Below, piece after piece: positions 24,901 to 34,281 of a DNA stretch of 64,000 bases; positions within the stretch are counted from its first letter, which is position 1; each line of letters starts with the position of its first letter. The notes beneath the pieces are model-generated. The model did not search any database. It saw only the letters and a list, made by a program, of their open reading frames with translations, and had not been told where the DNA came from. This DNA is from Quercus robur (lineage: Eukaryota; Streptophyta; Magnoliopsida; Fagales; Fagaceae), in NCBI RefSeq assembly GCF_932294415.1, contig NC_065536.1, positions 54,995,854 through 55,059,853 of the forward strand. The letters are read 5' to 3'. The position numbers were made by a program, and so were the translations under genes.

Positions 24901-25307
24901 AAACCAGCATCCACCATAGCCAGAGCAGAACCACGAGCCGCGCCTTTCAAGAACGAGTCCAGAGCCTTGTCCAAGTTAGGGCGGACTCCACCGTGACCGT
25001 GCTTGAACCGCTTCCCCCAATGCAACAACAGCATCGCCTCTCTCAAGGGCTTAAGCGCCTCGCTCCACGACTTGCACACCAGCGACGCCGCTCGAAGGTT
25101 TTGGAGGCTAAATGACGCCGCGATTTTCGTCAACACGTCGTACGGGAGCGCCGAGAAATCGTGGCCGTCGGATGGTCTTGTGTTGTAGAATGGGATCTGA
25201 CGGGTCGAAGTTCGGGTGGGGAATTTCGGACCCTTGATTTTTGATAGTGGAAGGGAGAGGAAGCGAGAACCGTCGGATCGAGCTGGCCAAGTTTTCTGCT
25301 TCATCAT
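21992..25307 (-). CDS. F-box protein with Sel1-like repeats
   Basis: Four exons on the minus strand: 24791-25307, 23523-23656, 22963-23145 and 21992-22159. All donors are GT and acceptors AG. The joins give 333 residues in one frame. Residues 51-92 (FSALPYDVLTKIAASFSLQN, then LRAASLVCKSW) are an F-box, the SKP1-binding part of an SCF ubiquitin ligase. From about 113 onward are Sel1-like/TPR-like helical pairs, for example ALDSFLKGAARGSALAMVDA, AVALYHKAAELGDPAGQCNL and ARWYLKAAEGGYVRAMYNVS, which would bind the substrate. The C-terminus (LQRLSATSRDRVMLLADNW) is the conserved end of the plant family that includes an Arabidopsis F-box/Sel1 protein on chromosome 1. The target is unknown. The first ATG of a tandem MetMet is used. 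The introns hold MITE and SINE insertions, but the frame is intact. Confidence 0.93.
22361..22385. repeat. Poly(C) run of 25 in an intron of the F-box gene
   Basis: An uninterrupted run of 25 C on the plus strand, preceded by CCCCT and followed by A-rich sequence. It lies in the intron 22160-22962. On the transcribed sense (minus) strand it is poly(G). Its exact length may be affected by sequencing error. Confidence 0.85.
22735..22835 (-). mobile_element. SINE fragment in an intron of the F-box gene
   Basis: On the minus strand it has a tRNA-like head with GATGAGCTTTCGTTCAAATG and a B box in GTGGGTTCAAAACTC. A T-rich stretch on its left (22713-22727) could be the remains of a poly(A) tail. 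No target duplication was identified. Confidence 0.55.
23943..24372. mobile_element. MITE-like element in the first intron of the F-box gene
   Basis: The left part carries TACAAAATTGGTTGTAACCT and AAGCTACAG. The right part carries the inverse, with CTGCAACCAATTTTGTAGCT and TTTGTAGCCTAAGG. The left end is partly duplicated around an A run (23968-23987), which blurs the boundary. Confidence 0.55.
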
Positions 25308-25394
25308 CTTTGGACTCTCTCACACTCTCTCTGTGTTTTTGATTTTGCGTGTACCTAACTAATGAACAATGGAGCGACGGTGGAAATGGATTCT

Positions 25395-25402
25395 CTTATA
25401 GA
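25395..25402 (-). promoter_or_regulatory. Candidate TATA box of the F-box gene
   Basis: The minus strand reads CTCTATAAGAGAATCC here, about 90 bp upstream of the ATG at 25307. The position suits a plant core promoter; function is inferred. Confidence 0.4.
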
Positions 25403-26156
25403 GTTTTAAGCAATCTCAGCCGCTCGTTTGTTTTATTCATCGCTTCGATTTCGCTACCTCAGAGGAGGTCGATTCGTAACGTTCTGTTGCTGCCAACTTA
25501 AACTTTAGCGTATATGTATGGTATCTGTTTTTACCTTATTTTCTGTTTCAAAAAATAATTTTTTTATTTTTAAAATTAATTATTTTTTCTATTTTTTGAA
25601 TTAAAAATCTTGTTTAAAAACTAAAAATAGACAGAAAATAAAAACTGTTTTTAAAATTTAATTTGGTAAGGAAAGTAAAAACATATAAAAAGTTGTTTTC
25701 AATTTCTAATTTTCAAAGATCAAGGAAAATACACATTTAATTTAATGAATCTGTCTTATTTAATAAGTTAGTATTAGAGTTCAAATCTTAGTAACAACAT
25801 ATTTTAGTATTTTCTATTTTTTTTCTTCAAAAAACTATCTTTTTAATTTCAACTAACTAAACATGTTTTTTATTTCAAAAATACAAGAAAATCATTTTTC
25901 TTTATATTCCCAAAAACAAGTTTTTGAAAATAAAAAACAAAAACGGCTACCAAACCTAATCTTAGGAGCAGGAGATTTTGCAAAATAATTTTTTTATTAT
26001 TATTTTTTTGACACTATTACAAAATTATTTATTGGTAAAATAACTTTTCTACCTATCAAAAAAAAAATTTTAATTAAAAAATCTTTTTTTTAGAGAAAGT
26101 TAAAAAAAAAAACCTTAATGTGGAGTCTTGGGCACGCAACTTTAGCCTTGAATTCT

Positions 26157-26194
<38 letters not shown>

Positions 26195-27004
26195 CTTTTT
26201 CTGAGTTGAATACGCTAATATAATAATAAATCATTATGGTGCTAAGTTGACGTTTAATCTATGTTAAAATTACGGTGAAACTGACATTTTATCTTCATTA
26301 AAGTTGTGTTTTAAGAAACCATTTTATTTGTCCAATACACGAAAACTAGAGTGGTAAGTTCAATGAACTTGAAAGACGTGAAGAGATCTTAAATCTCATC
26401 TACCATATTATTAGTCTATAGAGTTTATGAGTTGAGGTTGCAATAATTTAGCTAAAAGTTAGAACATTATTTTATGATATAGTGATTTCTACCTCATACA
26501 ATCATCCACGCTTGAGCAACTTCCTTTTTACTACATTTGATGCTTGACAAGTGAAGTGACCTCAAATTATTCGGGATTCTCATGAATCAAAATTTGTTGT
26601 TACATTTATCCATGGAAACTATAATCCGGACTAAAAGCTTTAAAATTAAACGATTCAAGCCCATAATTAGCTTGACTATTCCAAATTTCTAGTAGATAAT
26701 AGAGACACATTTTCTTGGTTAAGGATGAACTTTGCCAATTGTTGGTTCACTTGGTTGCCTTTAGCTCATTGCCTCCCATTTTTTCAAGGTAGAGAAACGA
26801 TAATTCCTACTTGGTAGCTTTTAAATGTTAGACCAACCTTCTACCATTTGGTAAAAATATATTAAACCATTTTTTTTTTCTTTTTTCTTTTTTCTTTTTT
26901 TATGGACTTTATACCCTTTTTTTTTTCTTTTTTTTCATTAAACCCTAAAATGGCACCTTGTAACTTAACTAGTTAGTACATTTTGGTGTTTTTAACTGAA
27001 TCCG
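25403..27004. other. AT-rich spacer upstream of the F-box gene
   Basis: A stretch from about 25500 to 25965 is rich in AAAA and TTTT words. It ends in GGCTACCAAACC, whose complement is typical of MITE ends, but no clean boundary is visible. A T run of about 34 lies near 26161-26194. No gene is supported. Confidence 0.5.
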
Positions 27005-27255
27005 AGGTCAAACTTATACTCCCACTAGCTAATTTTTTCCATTTTTAAAAAATAATATGATAAAAAATAATTTAATGTCAAAACAATCAAATAACTCAAG
27101 GAGCTCATGTAAAGCATTTTATTAAAAATTTAAGATCGAAGATGCATGTTCTTACTTATAAGGTAGTCCGTGTTCATCATCATATCATTACTAGGGTTTC
27201 CTTGCTATTATATTTTGGTTACCAAGACCGCAACATGACTTTAGGAGTTAGAGGT
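27005..27255. repeat. Left half of a local duplication, interrupted by the Mutator-like element
   Basis: The sequence (ATACTCCCACTAGCTAATTT, then AATAATTTAATGTCAAAACA, CAAATAACTCAAGGAG and CATCATATCATTACTAG) is repeated in the same order at 34282-34525. The right half continues at 32914-33205. The two halves together match 34282-34802, with the 5.66 kb element missing from that second copy. Confidence 0.85.
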
Positions 27256-27534
27256 GGCCAAAATGGCCAAATACCGTTGTTGACCAAAATTTTTAGCAAT
27301 GTACCATTGTTTGCGAAATAATTAGCAATTTACCAATTTTTTAGAACTCGAGTTTGTGAAACTCGAGTTTCATGAATTTGAGTTCCATAAAAATAGCCAC
27401 CGTGTCACCCACTAAGCTAAATTTTTTTAATTAAAAAAGGCTATGTGGAACTTGAGTATTGGTACTTGTAAACAAAACTCGACCTCTCTAAGCTCGAGTT
27501 ATTTACAAATTTGAACTATACTGGTAGCACGCTG

Positions 27535-27702
27535 CCTTGCTTCTTGAAACAAGTTTCTCACCCTAGACGGTCCAACACCAACAAACATCTCCAAGAGATT
27601 TGAACCAGAAATAAAGAGAAAAGGCACACCAGATTTGAAGAGTCTTTCCTGTACCTGAGGGGCCTACCAAGAGAGCACCTTTTGGAATTTTGCTCCCAGC
27701 AT
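27535..27702 (-). pseudogene. FtsH protease AAA-domain fragment
   Basis: On the minus strand two adjacent frames encode recognisable FtsH sequence. The first, [19 protein letters not shown], spans Walker A (usual GPPGTGKT, here with Ser for Pro). The second, [20 protein letters not shown] followed by [16 protein letters not shown], spans the conserved stretch up to just before Walker B. About eight residues normally found between them (the LAKA-type helix) are missing, with a frame change. FtsH proteins are membrane ATP-dependent zinc proteases of mitochondria and chloroplasts; the sequence resembles the mitochondrial type. Only about 55 codons remain, with no peptidase domain, so this is a captured, broken fragment in the Mutator-like element. 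Confidence 0.85.
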
Positions 27703-27713
27703 GATGTGACTTT

Positions 27714-28333
27714 GGCTGTGTTTGGTTCGCGTAAAATCATTTCCGGAAAATATTCTATTTTCCAGAAATGCTATTTTCCGGAAAGGAAAACGTTTTCATG
27801 TGTTTGGTTGTCACAAAATTCATTTTACGGAAAATTAATTTTGGTGTTTAGTTCATTTAATCATTTTACCAGAAAATACATCAAATCCGGCGAAACGCTA
27901 CGCTCGTCGATCGCGATCGTCGATCGACGAGAGACGAGCGCGCTCGTCGATCGACGAGAGACGAGCGCGCTCGTCGATCGACGAGAGACGTGCGCGCTTG
28001 TCGATCGCGATCGTTGATCGCGCCGCTCGATCGACGATCGCGATCGTGCACCGCGCCGCTCGTCGGCGCGGTGCGATCGTCGGACGAGCGGCGCGATCGT
28101 CCCTCTCTCTCTCTCTAATCTGGGCTCTCTCTTCTCTCTCTCTCTCTCTCTCTTTTTCCAGAAGTGAATTGAAGTGAAAATGAAGGCAGAAATCATTTTC
28201 CGTGGTCAAAGGGAAAATTCGTGGTCAACCGGAAATCATTTTCCGGAAAATAACGTTTTCCGTGACAGCCAAACGCATGCATTTTCCGGAAAATCATTTC
28301 CGGAATCACTTTGAAGTCGATTCAAACGCAGCC
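27714..28333. mobile_element. 620-bp inverted-repeat element with CpG-dense core
   Basis: The left end GGCTGTGTTTGGTTCG and the reverse complement of the right end GGCTGCGTTTGAATCG are near-identical. Inner arms repeat ATTTTCCGGAAA-like words on both sides. A TTT trinucleotide flanks both ends (27711-27713 and 28334-28336), fitting a 3-bp target duplication and Harbinger-like ends. The centre from about 27893 to 28110 is extremely rich in CG dinucleotides and GATCG words, in strong contrast to the AT-rich arms. The frames through it have no resemblance to real proteins. Confidence 0.75.
27921..28001. repeat. 27-bp tandem repeat, three copies, CpG-rich
   Basis: The unit begins CGATCGACGAGAGACG and continues AGCGCGCTCGT, with starts at 27921, 27948 and 27975. 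The third unit has one or two changes. Each unit is itself partly self-complementary (TCGATCGA). Confidence 0.9.
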
Positions 28334-29270
28334 TTTATAACCTATTTGGAAGTTTAGAAAGGGAGGAGAGTAGCGGGGTAGTGGGGAGGAGAGTAGAGGG
28401 AAATTGTTATCCTCTATCTTGTTTGGATGTTTTTAAAATTAGTAAGGAGGAATGGAGTAATTACTAATTAGTCCTTCCTCTTATTTAGATGTTTTAAAAA
28501 TTAGTATGGGAATGAGAGAGAATGATTAAATAGACAAATTTACCCCTATTTGAAAATGGACTTGCAACATTGGTCTATGATTAATTTGTTAGATTAAATA
28601 ATTATGACTATAGCATGCAATATTTTTTTTGATAATTTTTTTTCCTGATGTGAATTAAATAATCAACATTGGTCTATGATTAAATATTTTTTCTACTTTT
28701 TTATTATACTAAAAAAAAACCATCCTTCATTGATAATAATTAAAATAAGAAAAAAAAAATGTAATATACAAATACTTTCTACTAGGCAACCGCAATGCCC
28801 ATTGAACCACAAAGATCTGCCGCACCAAAGACCTCTCAGATTCCTTTTTATTTGGCAGAATAGAACGACGAAGTAATGGCCAGCCTGGTTTTGATTCTGG
28901 TAATTCTTTTATCAACACAGAAATTGAACTAGACGCTGCTTCAACAGATTGGCCAGTTGATAAAATTTATGATCCAGTGGTAGTCTGCTCATAAACCCAT
29001 ATGGATATCATGTAGATAAATGATCATTCCATACCAATTCCATTTACTAGAAGATTGATGAATTTCTTCTTAGTTAATTGTCTAACTAGTTTCAATAAAT
29101 AATCGGACAACAAACTCATAATAAAAAATTTAAAAAAAAAAAAAAAACCAAAAACAAAAACAAAAATAAATTGGACAACAAGCATTCTCTACTTCCAAGT
29201 TCTAAATGCTCCTTTTAAGAAGAAAAATAAAAAGATTGGACATGGATATAAGTAAAAATGCATTTCCACA

Positions 29271-29640
29271 AATAAATTTCTTGGTGCAGGCCTACTGGCC
29301 TTTTCTTAAAAGTTAAAACTACCTACAAAGCCATGTAATGAGACAAACAAAGGGTTTATTAGCATGAAATTGCAATCAGTCATCGTTCCATCATTCCCTG
29401 CCCAATACATTGTTCTTTCCGGTTTGCATAAACGACATGACCCAAAGATTGGACACAATAAATTTCATGGTGCAGGCCTAATTGACCTTTTCTTAAAAAC
29501 TACCAACAAAGCCATGTAAAGAGACAAACAAAGGGTTTATTAGCATGAAATCGCAATCAGTCATCATTCCATCACTCCCTGCTCAATACATCGATCGTTC
29601 CAGTTTGCATAAACGACATAACCCAAAGGTTGTACACAAG
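29271..29640. repeat. Tandem duplication, period about 186 bp
   Basis: Two adjacent copies (29271-29456 and 29457-29640) share GGTGCAGGCCTA, ACAAAGCCATGTAA, GAGACAAACAAAGGGTTTAT, GCAATCAGTCATC and GTTTGCATAAACGACAT. The second copy overlaps the 3' end of the kinase-fragment gene, so the first is a downstream duplicate of its last exon end. Confidence 0.85.
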
Positions 29641-30465
29641 ATGCATATTCACCTCAAATTCTTGGTAAGTACCATTCTCAAATCTCTCCTTTAAACTCAC
29701 ACTGGCATTACCTTCGTTCAGTACTTTCGTGTTCTTCTTCAGTGTCCCTTGAATCATTATAAGCAACCCATTTCGATGATGATCTTCAGTTCCTGTATTA
29801 AGTACATAAAATAAGAAAATTGTACTATAATTCATTCCAGAAAACAAAAAATCAATTATAAAAAAATCCAAAACCTTTGGAGTAGCTTGCACTTGTTGGA
29901 GAGCCTTCTCTCTTGAACACAACTTTCCCATTATTAACAGCAAGAACCCAACAATCCTTGGACAATTTTTTAGCACAGTACTTAGCCAACGAGGTCGATG
30001 GCCGCAATTTAACGTGGTTACGAGCAATTCCGACAATAACAGTAGCAGCAGAATATGATTGTGCTTCCCGAACTAAAATTTTCTTAATTGATGTACCTCT
30101 GCAAATCTTAAGCTTGAGATCCACCTGCAGCATTTCAACCAAATTCTCTACTTTTCAAAATTTTGTTAGCTAAAACAAAAACGCTGAAAGTACAAATTTT
30201 GATTCTTGATACAAATAACAAAATGAAATACACATGCAACTCAAGTTTTACTTTGTTTAACTTAGTTTTCTTCTTTCTAACCAACCAAAAGCAAAGCAAT
30301 TATATACTAGCAAAATTCCATGAATAAATAGAACAGAACCCAGAAATAATTTTGAAGGAAACCGAACCTGTTTGAGGTTGCAGAAACCTTCATTAACGTC
30401 AAAAACAGAGTCAAATGCTTTGACAAGCGAAAGCAGAGATGACTTCCCATCTTGATCCACAATTT
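29572..30465 (-). pseudogene. Truncated receptor-like cytoplasmic kinase, universal-stress-protein domain only
   Basis: Minus-strand exons are 30368-30465, 29875-30124 and 29572-29792, with good GT-AG splice sites and no internal stop. The product shows IVDQDGKSSLLSLVKAFDSV, VDLKLKICRGTSIKKILVRE, LAKYCAKKLSKDCWVLAVNN and GKVVFKREGSP, then TEDHHRNGLL and KKNTKVLNEG. These match the N-terminal universal-stress-like domain and linker of plant receptor-like cytoplasmic kinases (RLCK class VI type). The usual first exon (about the first 40-50 residues of the domain) is not found upstream. The protein kinase domain that should follow is absent; an unrelated tail of about 40 residues ends at a stop. 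It lies in the nested transposons at 27.3-32.9 kb. Intact splice sites suggest capture from genomic DNA and leave open that it is transcribed. I see no sign of kinase activity. Confidence 0.8.
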
Positions 30466-31184
30466 CTACACATATTTATCCATTTCACAACAAAAACAAC
30501 AAACTATATCAAAACCCAGAAATTCAAATATGTTAAAAAAAGTGAAGCACAGGCACTTTCATATACCAGTTCCCAACAACTCATTTATCCAACTTGCACT
30601 ATATAGCTTAAGTCCAACAAGGGGAAGATTATGCAATTGACACAATAAATAATATCCTGATGATAGATTACACACTGCTCAGGAAGGAATCATGGTTGAG
30701 ATAGCATAGTATCAGATTATAAAATGACATACAAAAGCCAGAAAAATCAGAGTTAAGTAAACAATAGCACATCTAAGACAAAGAACAGAGAAAAAAAATA
30801 CAACTTTGATACTTTATCAAGTAATATTTGGAACTTTGGAATGAAGAGTGAGACACACACAGAAAGACACATGTGAATATGCAACAGCATCTCAGGTTGT
30901 GTTTTATATGTCATTAATATATAGAGCAGGGCACAATCTAATCATATGAAAATCTTTCATGATGTTGAGTAACTCCCGACAACTCATTGTTTAGTTTCAA
31001 TCATTAGATTCCTTCACGATGACATATAAAAATAAAAAATAAAAAATAAAATAAAAAGAGCAAAGAGAGAGACAACTACACAGTGAGATGCCTCACAAAC
31101 TCATGTGAGTTTGATCATACACAGTCAAACAAGCAATTTATCGAACACATTGTGAGCAACTCTTTGAAACTTTAAAATTCTAGT

Positions 31185-31729
31185 TGATGTGCAACGAAAA
31201 TCCACTCAAGTCTTGTCTTGTCCATAGGGGTCGTCCAAAGAAAAGAGAGGAAGAAGGAAGATCCTCGCCCGAGTTCAACCTCGTCCGTCCGTCCGTCCTG
31301 GGCGGACGAGGTTACTGCACCATGAACATGTTTAGCCTTGGACGAACATATCTCCACCAGGTGTGAGAGAAAACGAACCATTGCTAGTCAAGTCCAACCG
31401 TTGTGGAATGCAGACTCAAATAATCTAACTTCCATAGCAGTTATGGAAGTTACCTCTAAGCCTTTTGGACTCCTCAACAATAGGAACGGTTACCAAACAA
31501 GTAACCGCTCCCCGCATGCTATATAAACGCTTGCCAACGAAAGAGTAAGGGATTCTGATTCTGAGACTTCCAATTTACTGGAAATCACAAAAAGGCTAAC
31601 TTTACCATCGGAGGGCTCTTGGCCGGCTTCCATCGGTCTCCTCTGATTTTCTGTTTGTTTTCTCAAGATTCAGTCACAGAGTCATCAACGCCCGAGACTT
31701 TCAGCCCACTGATATCATAGGATTCATCA
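31185..31729 (+). mobile_element. Solo LTR with 5-bp target duplication
   Basis: The segment starts TGATG and ends CATCA, with CTAGT at both sides (31180-31184 and 31730-31734). It contains TATATAAA at 31520-31527 and a GC-rich GTCCGTCCGTCCTGG stretch, as LTR promoters do. No internal retrotransposon region adjoins it, so it is what remains after recombination between two LTRs. The DNA on each side is repeated as one continuous block at about 32000-32180 without the LTR, which supports the boundaries. The superfamily is not determined. Confidence 0.85.
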
Positions 31730-31999
31730 CTAGTAAAAAAAAAAAAAAAAAAAAACCCAAATCAAAAACCCATTCACAAAAAACAAGAAATTACCCAATA
31801 AAAATCACAAACACAAACCAATAATCAGAAACCTAACCATAAAATCAAACTTACACAGAATAAACAATCACAAAGCCTAGGTTTAACCATAGTTCATCCA
31901 TATATCATGAACTAAAAGGATTGCAAATGTTTAGATAAAAATAAACAAGAAACACAGATCCATATATAGCTACAATATACAAATTTATGCAAGTTCACA

Positions 32000-32185
32000 A
32001 TCTAGACTCACTCAAGCACTTTATCAAACATGTTATGAGCAATACTTTGAAACTTTAAAATTTAAGAAAAAAAAAATCCCTCAGATCCAAAACCCACCCA
32101 CAAATAACATGTTATTACCCCATAAAATCACAATTAATAAGAAATTACTCAATAAAATCACAATTTTAAGAACATAGCTATTTGA
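32000..32185. repeat. Local duplicate of the DNA that flanks the solo LTR
   Basis: The words TTTGAAACTTTAAAAT and then CCAAAACCCACCCACAAA and AATAAAATCACAA correspond to the left flank (about 31120-31180) and right flank (about 31750-31810) of the solo LTR. They are joined here without the LTR. Confidence 0.65.
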
Positions 32186-32233
32186 TTCAACTCAAAAGAA
32201 ACCCATGAAACAGAAATTAAAACAGAGTTTACC

Positions 32234-32345
32234 TTTGTGAGAGAATGCTAGAAGAGTGAAAGACAATCCAAGAGTGAAGAAGTCGTGAGAGAGAGAGAGA
32301 GCACCAGCATGAGTTGAGAGAGCTAAGAGAGCTTGAGAAAAATTT
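32234..32345 (-). other. Possible 5' untranslated exon of the kinase fragment
   Basis: On the minus strand a CT-rich stretch ends in CACAAAG followed by GTAAAC, a plausible donor at 32233/32232. It sits upstream of the kinase-fragment exons, but no coding frame joins it to them. Immediately further upstream, at 32300-32410, a 50-60 bp unit (GAGCTAAGAGAGCTTGAG, then AATTTGTGG) is repeated. This is weak evidence. Confidence 0.3.
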
Positions 32346-32913
32346 GTGGGTTACAGAGCTGAGAGAACTAAGAGAGCTTGAGAGAAATTTGTGGCTGAGA
32401 GAGGTTGTGGGTTACAGTTTTTTTTTTTTTTTTTTTTTTTTGACGTTAAAATACCTTGTAATTTTTTTAATATAATAAGGGTAAATTAGGTAATTTACAT
32501 ATTTAATAATTTATGTGCTCTACTCTCCCTCCAAATCTCTCCAATTTAGGGGAATTAAAAATGAGGGGTTGGAGGTAGTTGAAACCCCTCCAAACCCCTC
32601 CCCCTCCTTCCTTAAAAAACTTCCAAACAAGGTAATTGAATTACTCTCTTTCCCTCTACTCTACCCCCCTCCTTTTTTTAACATCCAAATAGGCCATTAG
32701 TTTTGAATATAGTGAAGTCAACAAACAATTTATATCAAGCACAAGCTAAGAACACTTACATGGTACGCGGGTGTATAAAACTCTAGTAACTCATTTCAAC
32801 GTAGTTTTGAAACTTGAGTTCTACGTCAAACTTGAATTTCATAAACTCAAAATTTAAAAATGTGATAAATTACCAAATATTTCTCAAACAGTGGTATTTG
32901 ACCATTTCGGCCC

Positions 32914-33205
32914 GTTAGAGGTTTTTAACATTTTGGTTACTGGTTTTAGCCTTTCAAGTGATGCTTTGTGGGCTGAGGCCCAACCACTTTACTCGATTTC
33001 CACAATATGAAAGCAGTTGGTTTTCAAAGTTTATTCTTGAGGATGCCCCTCTTAGCCTCTTAATTTTACTAAACCAATTAGATGCTGGTCCTCACCCCCC
33101 AAGTTGTTCAATTCCTCTTATATTATAAGAAATTTTATTTGTTTTGAATTCTATCTCCTTTTGAAATGCAAATCATGTATTAAGAGCCTCAAACTCTTAT
33201 TATCC
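32914..33205. repeat. Right half of the local duplication, after the Mutator-like element
   Basis: From GTTACTGG and GTGATGCTTTGTGGGCTGAG, through CACAATATGAAAGCAGTTGG and TCTATCTCCTTTTGAAATGC, to ATGTATTAAGAGCCTC, this matches 34536-34802 in the same order. Confidence 0.9.
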
Positions 33206-33220
33206 AACAAAAATATAATA

Positions 33221-33253
<33 letters not shown>

Positions 33254-33264
33254 AAAAGCCTACA

Positions 33265-33830
33265 ATGCTTATGCTCACTCTCTAGTTGATCTACCTCTCT
33301 AGCCAACAATGCTTTAATAATGACTTTTGCATCAAACACTGTCTCGCAGATGCTTAACTCTTTTGCAAAGATTAACGCCCTTCGACAAGCTAGAGCTTCA
33401 ACAGTTGCAGTAGAGGTAGGGATAGAGATGCATTCTGACAGGAGTCATGGATTACTACTCTTAGTCCTGCAACACCCAGATCACTGAAGAAAGCCCCATC
33501 AAAGTTAATTTTGTAGAGTGGGGAGATGGGGGGGATCCACCTAACAGCTCTGGTCCTTTCTGATGAAACCCGTTGCTCCTGCACATGATCAGACTGATAA
33601 TCCAGCAAGAGAGACTCAGCTTTAGCTCGAATTTGATGATGCTCAACACCACTTCCAAAAAATCTGCAAAGAGGTTGAATTTTTGTCTAGTACACTTCTT
33701 CAATTCATCATCAGCTTCCCATATAACAAACAACCTCTGGCAACCCCAAAGAGCATGTACTTGTGTCTTCACAATCAGAGTTACAATTTGGGCACTATAT
33801 AGTTCGAACAATGTTCCTTCGTAGCAAACT
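33265..33830 (-). pseudogene. LINE-derived RNase H-like fragment
   Basis: Minus-strand frames, broken by several shifts, show ELYSAQIVTLIVKTQVHALW and WEADDELKKC, then RWIPPISPLYKINFDGAFF with the first catalytic Asp of an RNase H fold, then ALACRRALIFAKELSI and FDAKVIIKALLA. This order is that of the reverse-transcriptase-like RNase H domain at the C-terminus of plant L1-type LINEs. The reverse transcriptase is not attached. It is a decayed remnant. Confidence 0.75.
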
Positions 33831-34065
33831 GTGCACGTTGATCAAACTGTCAAGCTCTTTTTTGGTTCAACTACATTAAGACGTTGTTTTGCTTCTTCTT
33901 TCTTTTTTTCTTTTTTTTTTTTTCATTTCAAACGGTAAATTTATTATTATTATTATTATTTCTTTTGCTAGATGTTTTATTAGTTGGGTTAGTTTCTAAG
34001 TTGTAGTACGTAACTAAAAAAAATTGTTTAAGTTATTAAAAAATTGTTTTTAATGTACTAAGGGC

Positions 34066-34272
34066 ATGAGAATAAATTTATACAAACAATATTTTCTATC
34101 ATCTCACTTTCTACTTAACCAAACAAACTATATTTTCTATTCTCTCACTTTTCTACTTCTACAACCCAACACATTGAAGGAAAATTAAAAAATTTTCTAT
34201 CCCTCTACGCTTCCAACCTCTTCCTATTTTTTATTCTGCCACTTTTCCAACTTCCCACTAAACGAACCATAA
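34066..34272. repeat. Partial copy of the repeat at 43440-43640
   Basis: GGGCATGAGAATAAATTTAT, then TCTATCATCTCACTTTCTAC and CTATCCCTCTACGC, run parallel to the right part of the inverted-repeat element at 42.9-43.6 kb. One end seems to be missing. Confidence 0.5.
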
Positions 34273-34281
34273 GAGTTTCCA

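Larger units (their letters stand above)
28338..32696. mobile_element. 4.36 kb element with long inverted ends, Harbinger-like, nested in the Mutator-like element
   Basis: The left end reads AACCTATTTGGAAGTTTAGA. The reverse complement of the right end reads GGCCTATTTGGATGTTAAAA. Both continue with AAGGGAGGAG or AGGAGGGGGG, GAGTAGAGGGAAA and CTTGTTTGGA, then eroded similarity for roughly 200 bp. A TTA trinucleotide lies outside each end (28335-28337 and 32697-32699). It contains the universal-stress-domain kinase fragment and the solo LTR. No transposase is visible, so it is non-autonomous. The alternative is two separate MITEs in opposite orientation; the equal TTA flanks argue mildly for one unit. 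Confidence 0.55.
27256..32913. mobile_element. Pack-MULE-like element carrying host gene fragments
   Basis: The left end GGCCAAAATGGCCAAATACC is matched by the reverse complement of the right end, GGGCCGAAATGGTCAAATACC without its first base. The similarity then continues in diverged form for about 150-200 bp, through several ACTCGAGTTT-like words on the left and ACTCAAGTTT-like words on the right. The 9-bp GTTAGAGGT is present on both sides (27247-27255 and 32914-32922), the size made by Mutator-type transposases. The homologous flanking copy at 34282-34802 lacks the element. No transposase is seen inside. Contents are an FtsH fragment, a universal-stress-domain kinase fragment and nested elements. 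A Pack-MULE is a non-autonomous Mutator-like element that has picked up gene pieces; this fits that description. Confidence 0.8.

Noticed and set aside
27682-28209. Open frames on both strands rich in VDRRETSALVDRRET-like or ERERE-like repeats
   Set aside because: They are translations of the 27-bp CpG-rich tandem repeat and a CT tract in a transposon; similar length in several frames, no family resemblance.
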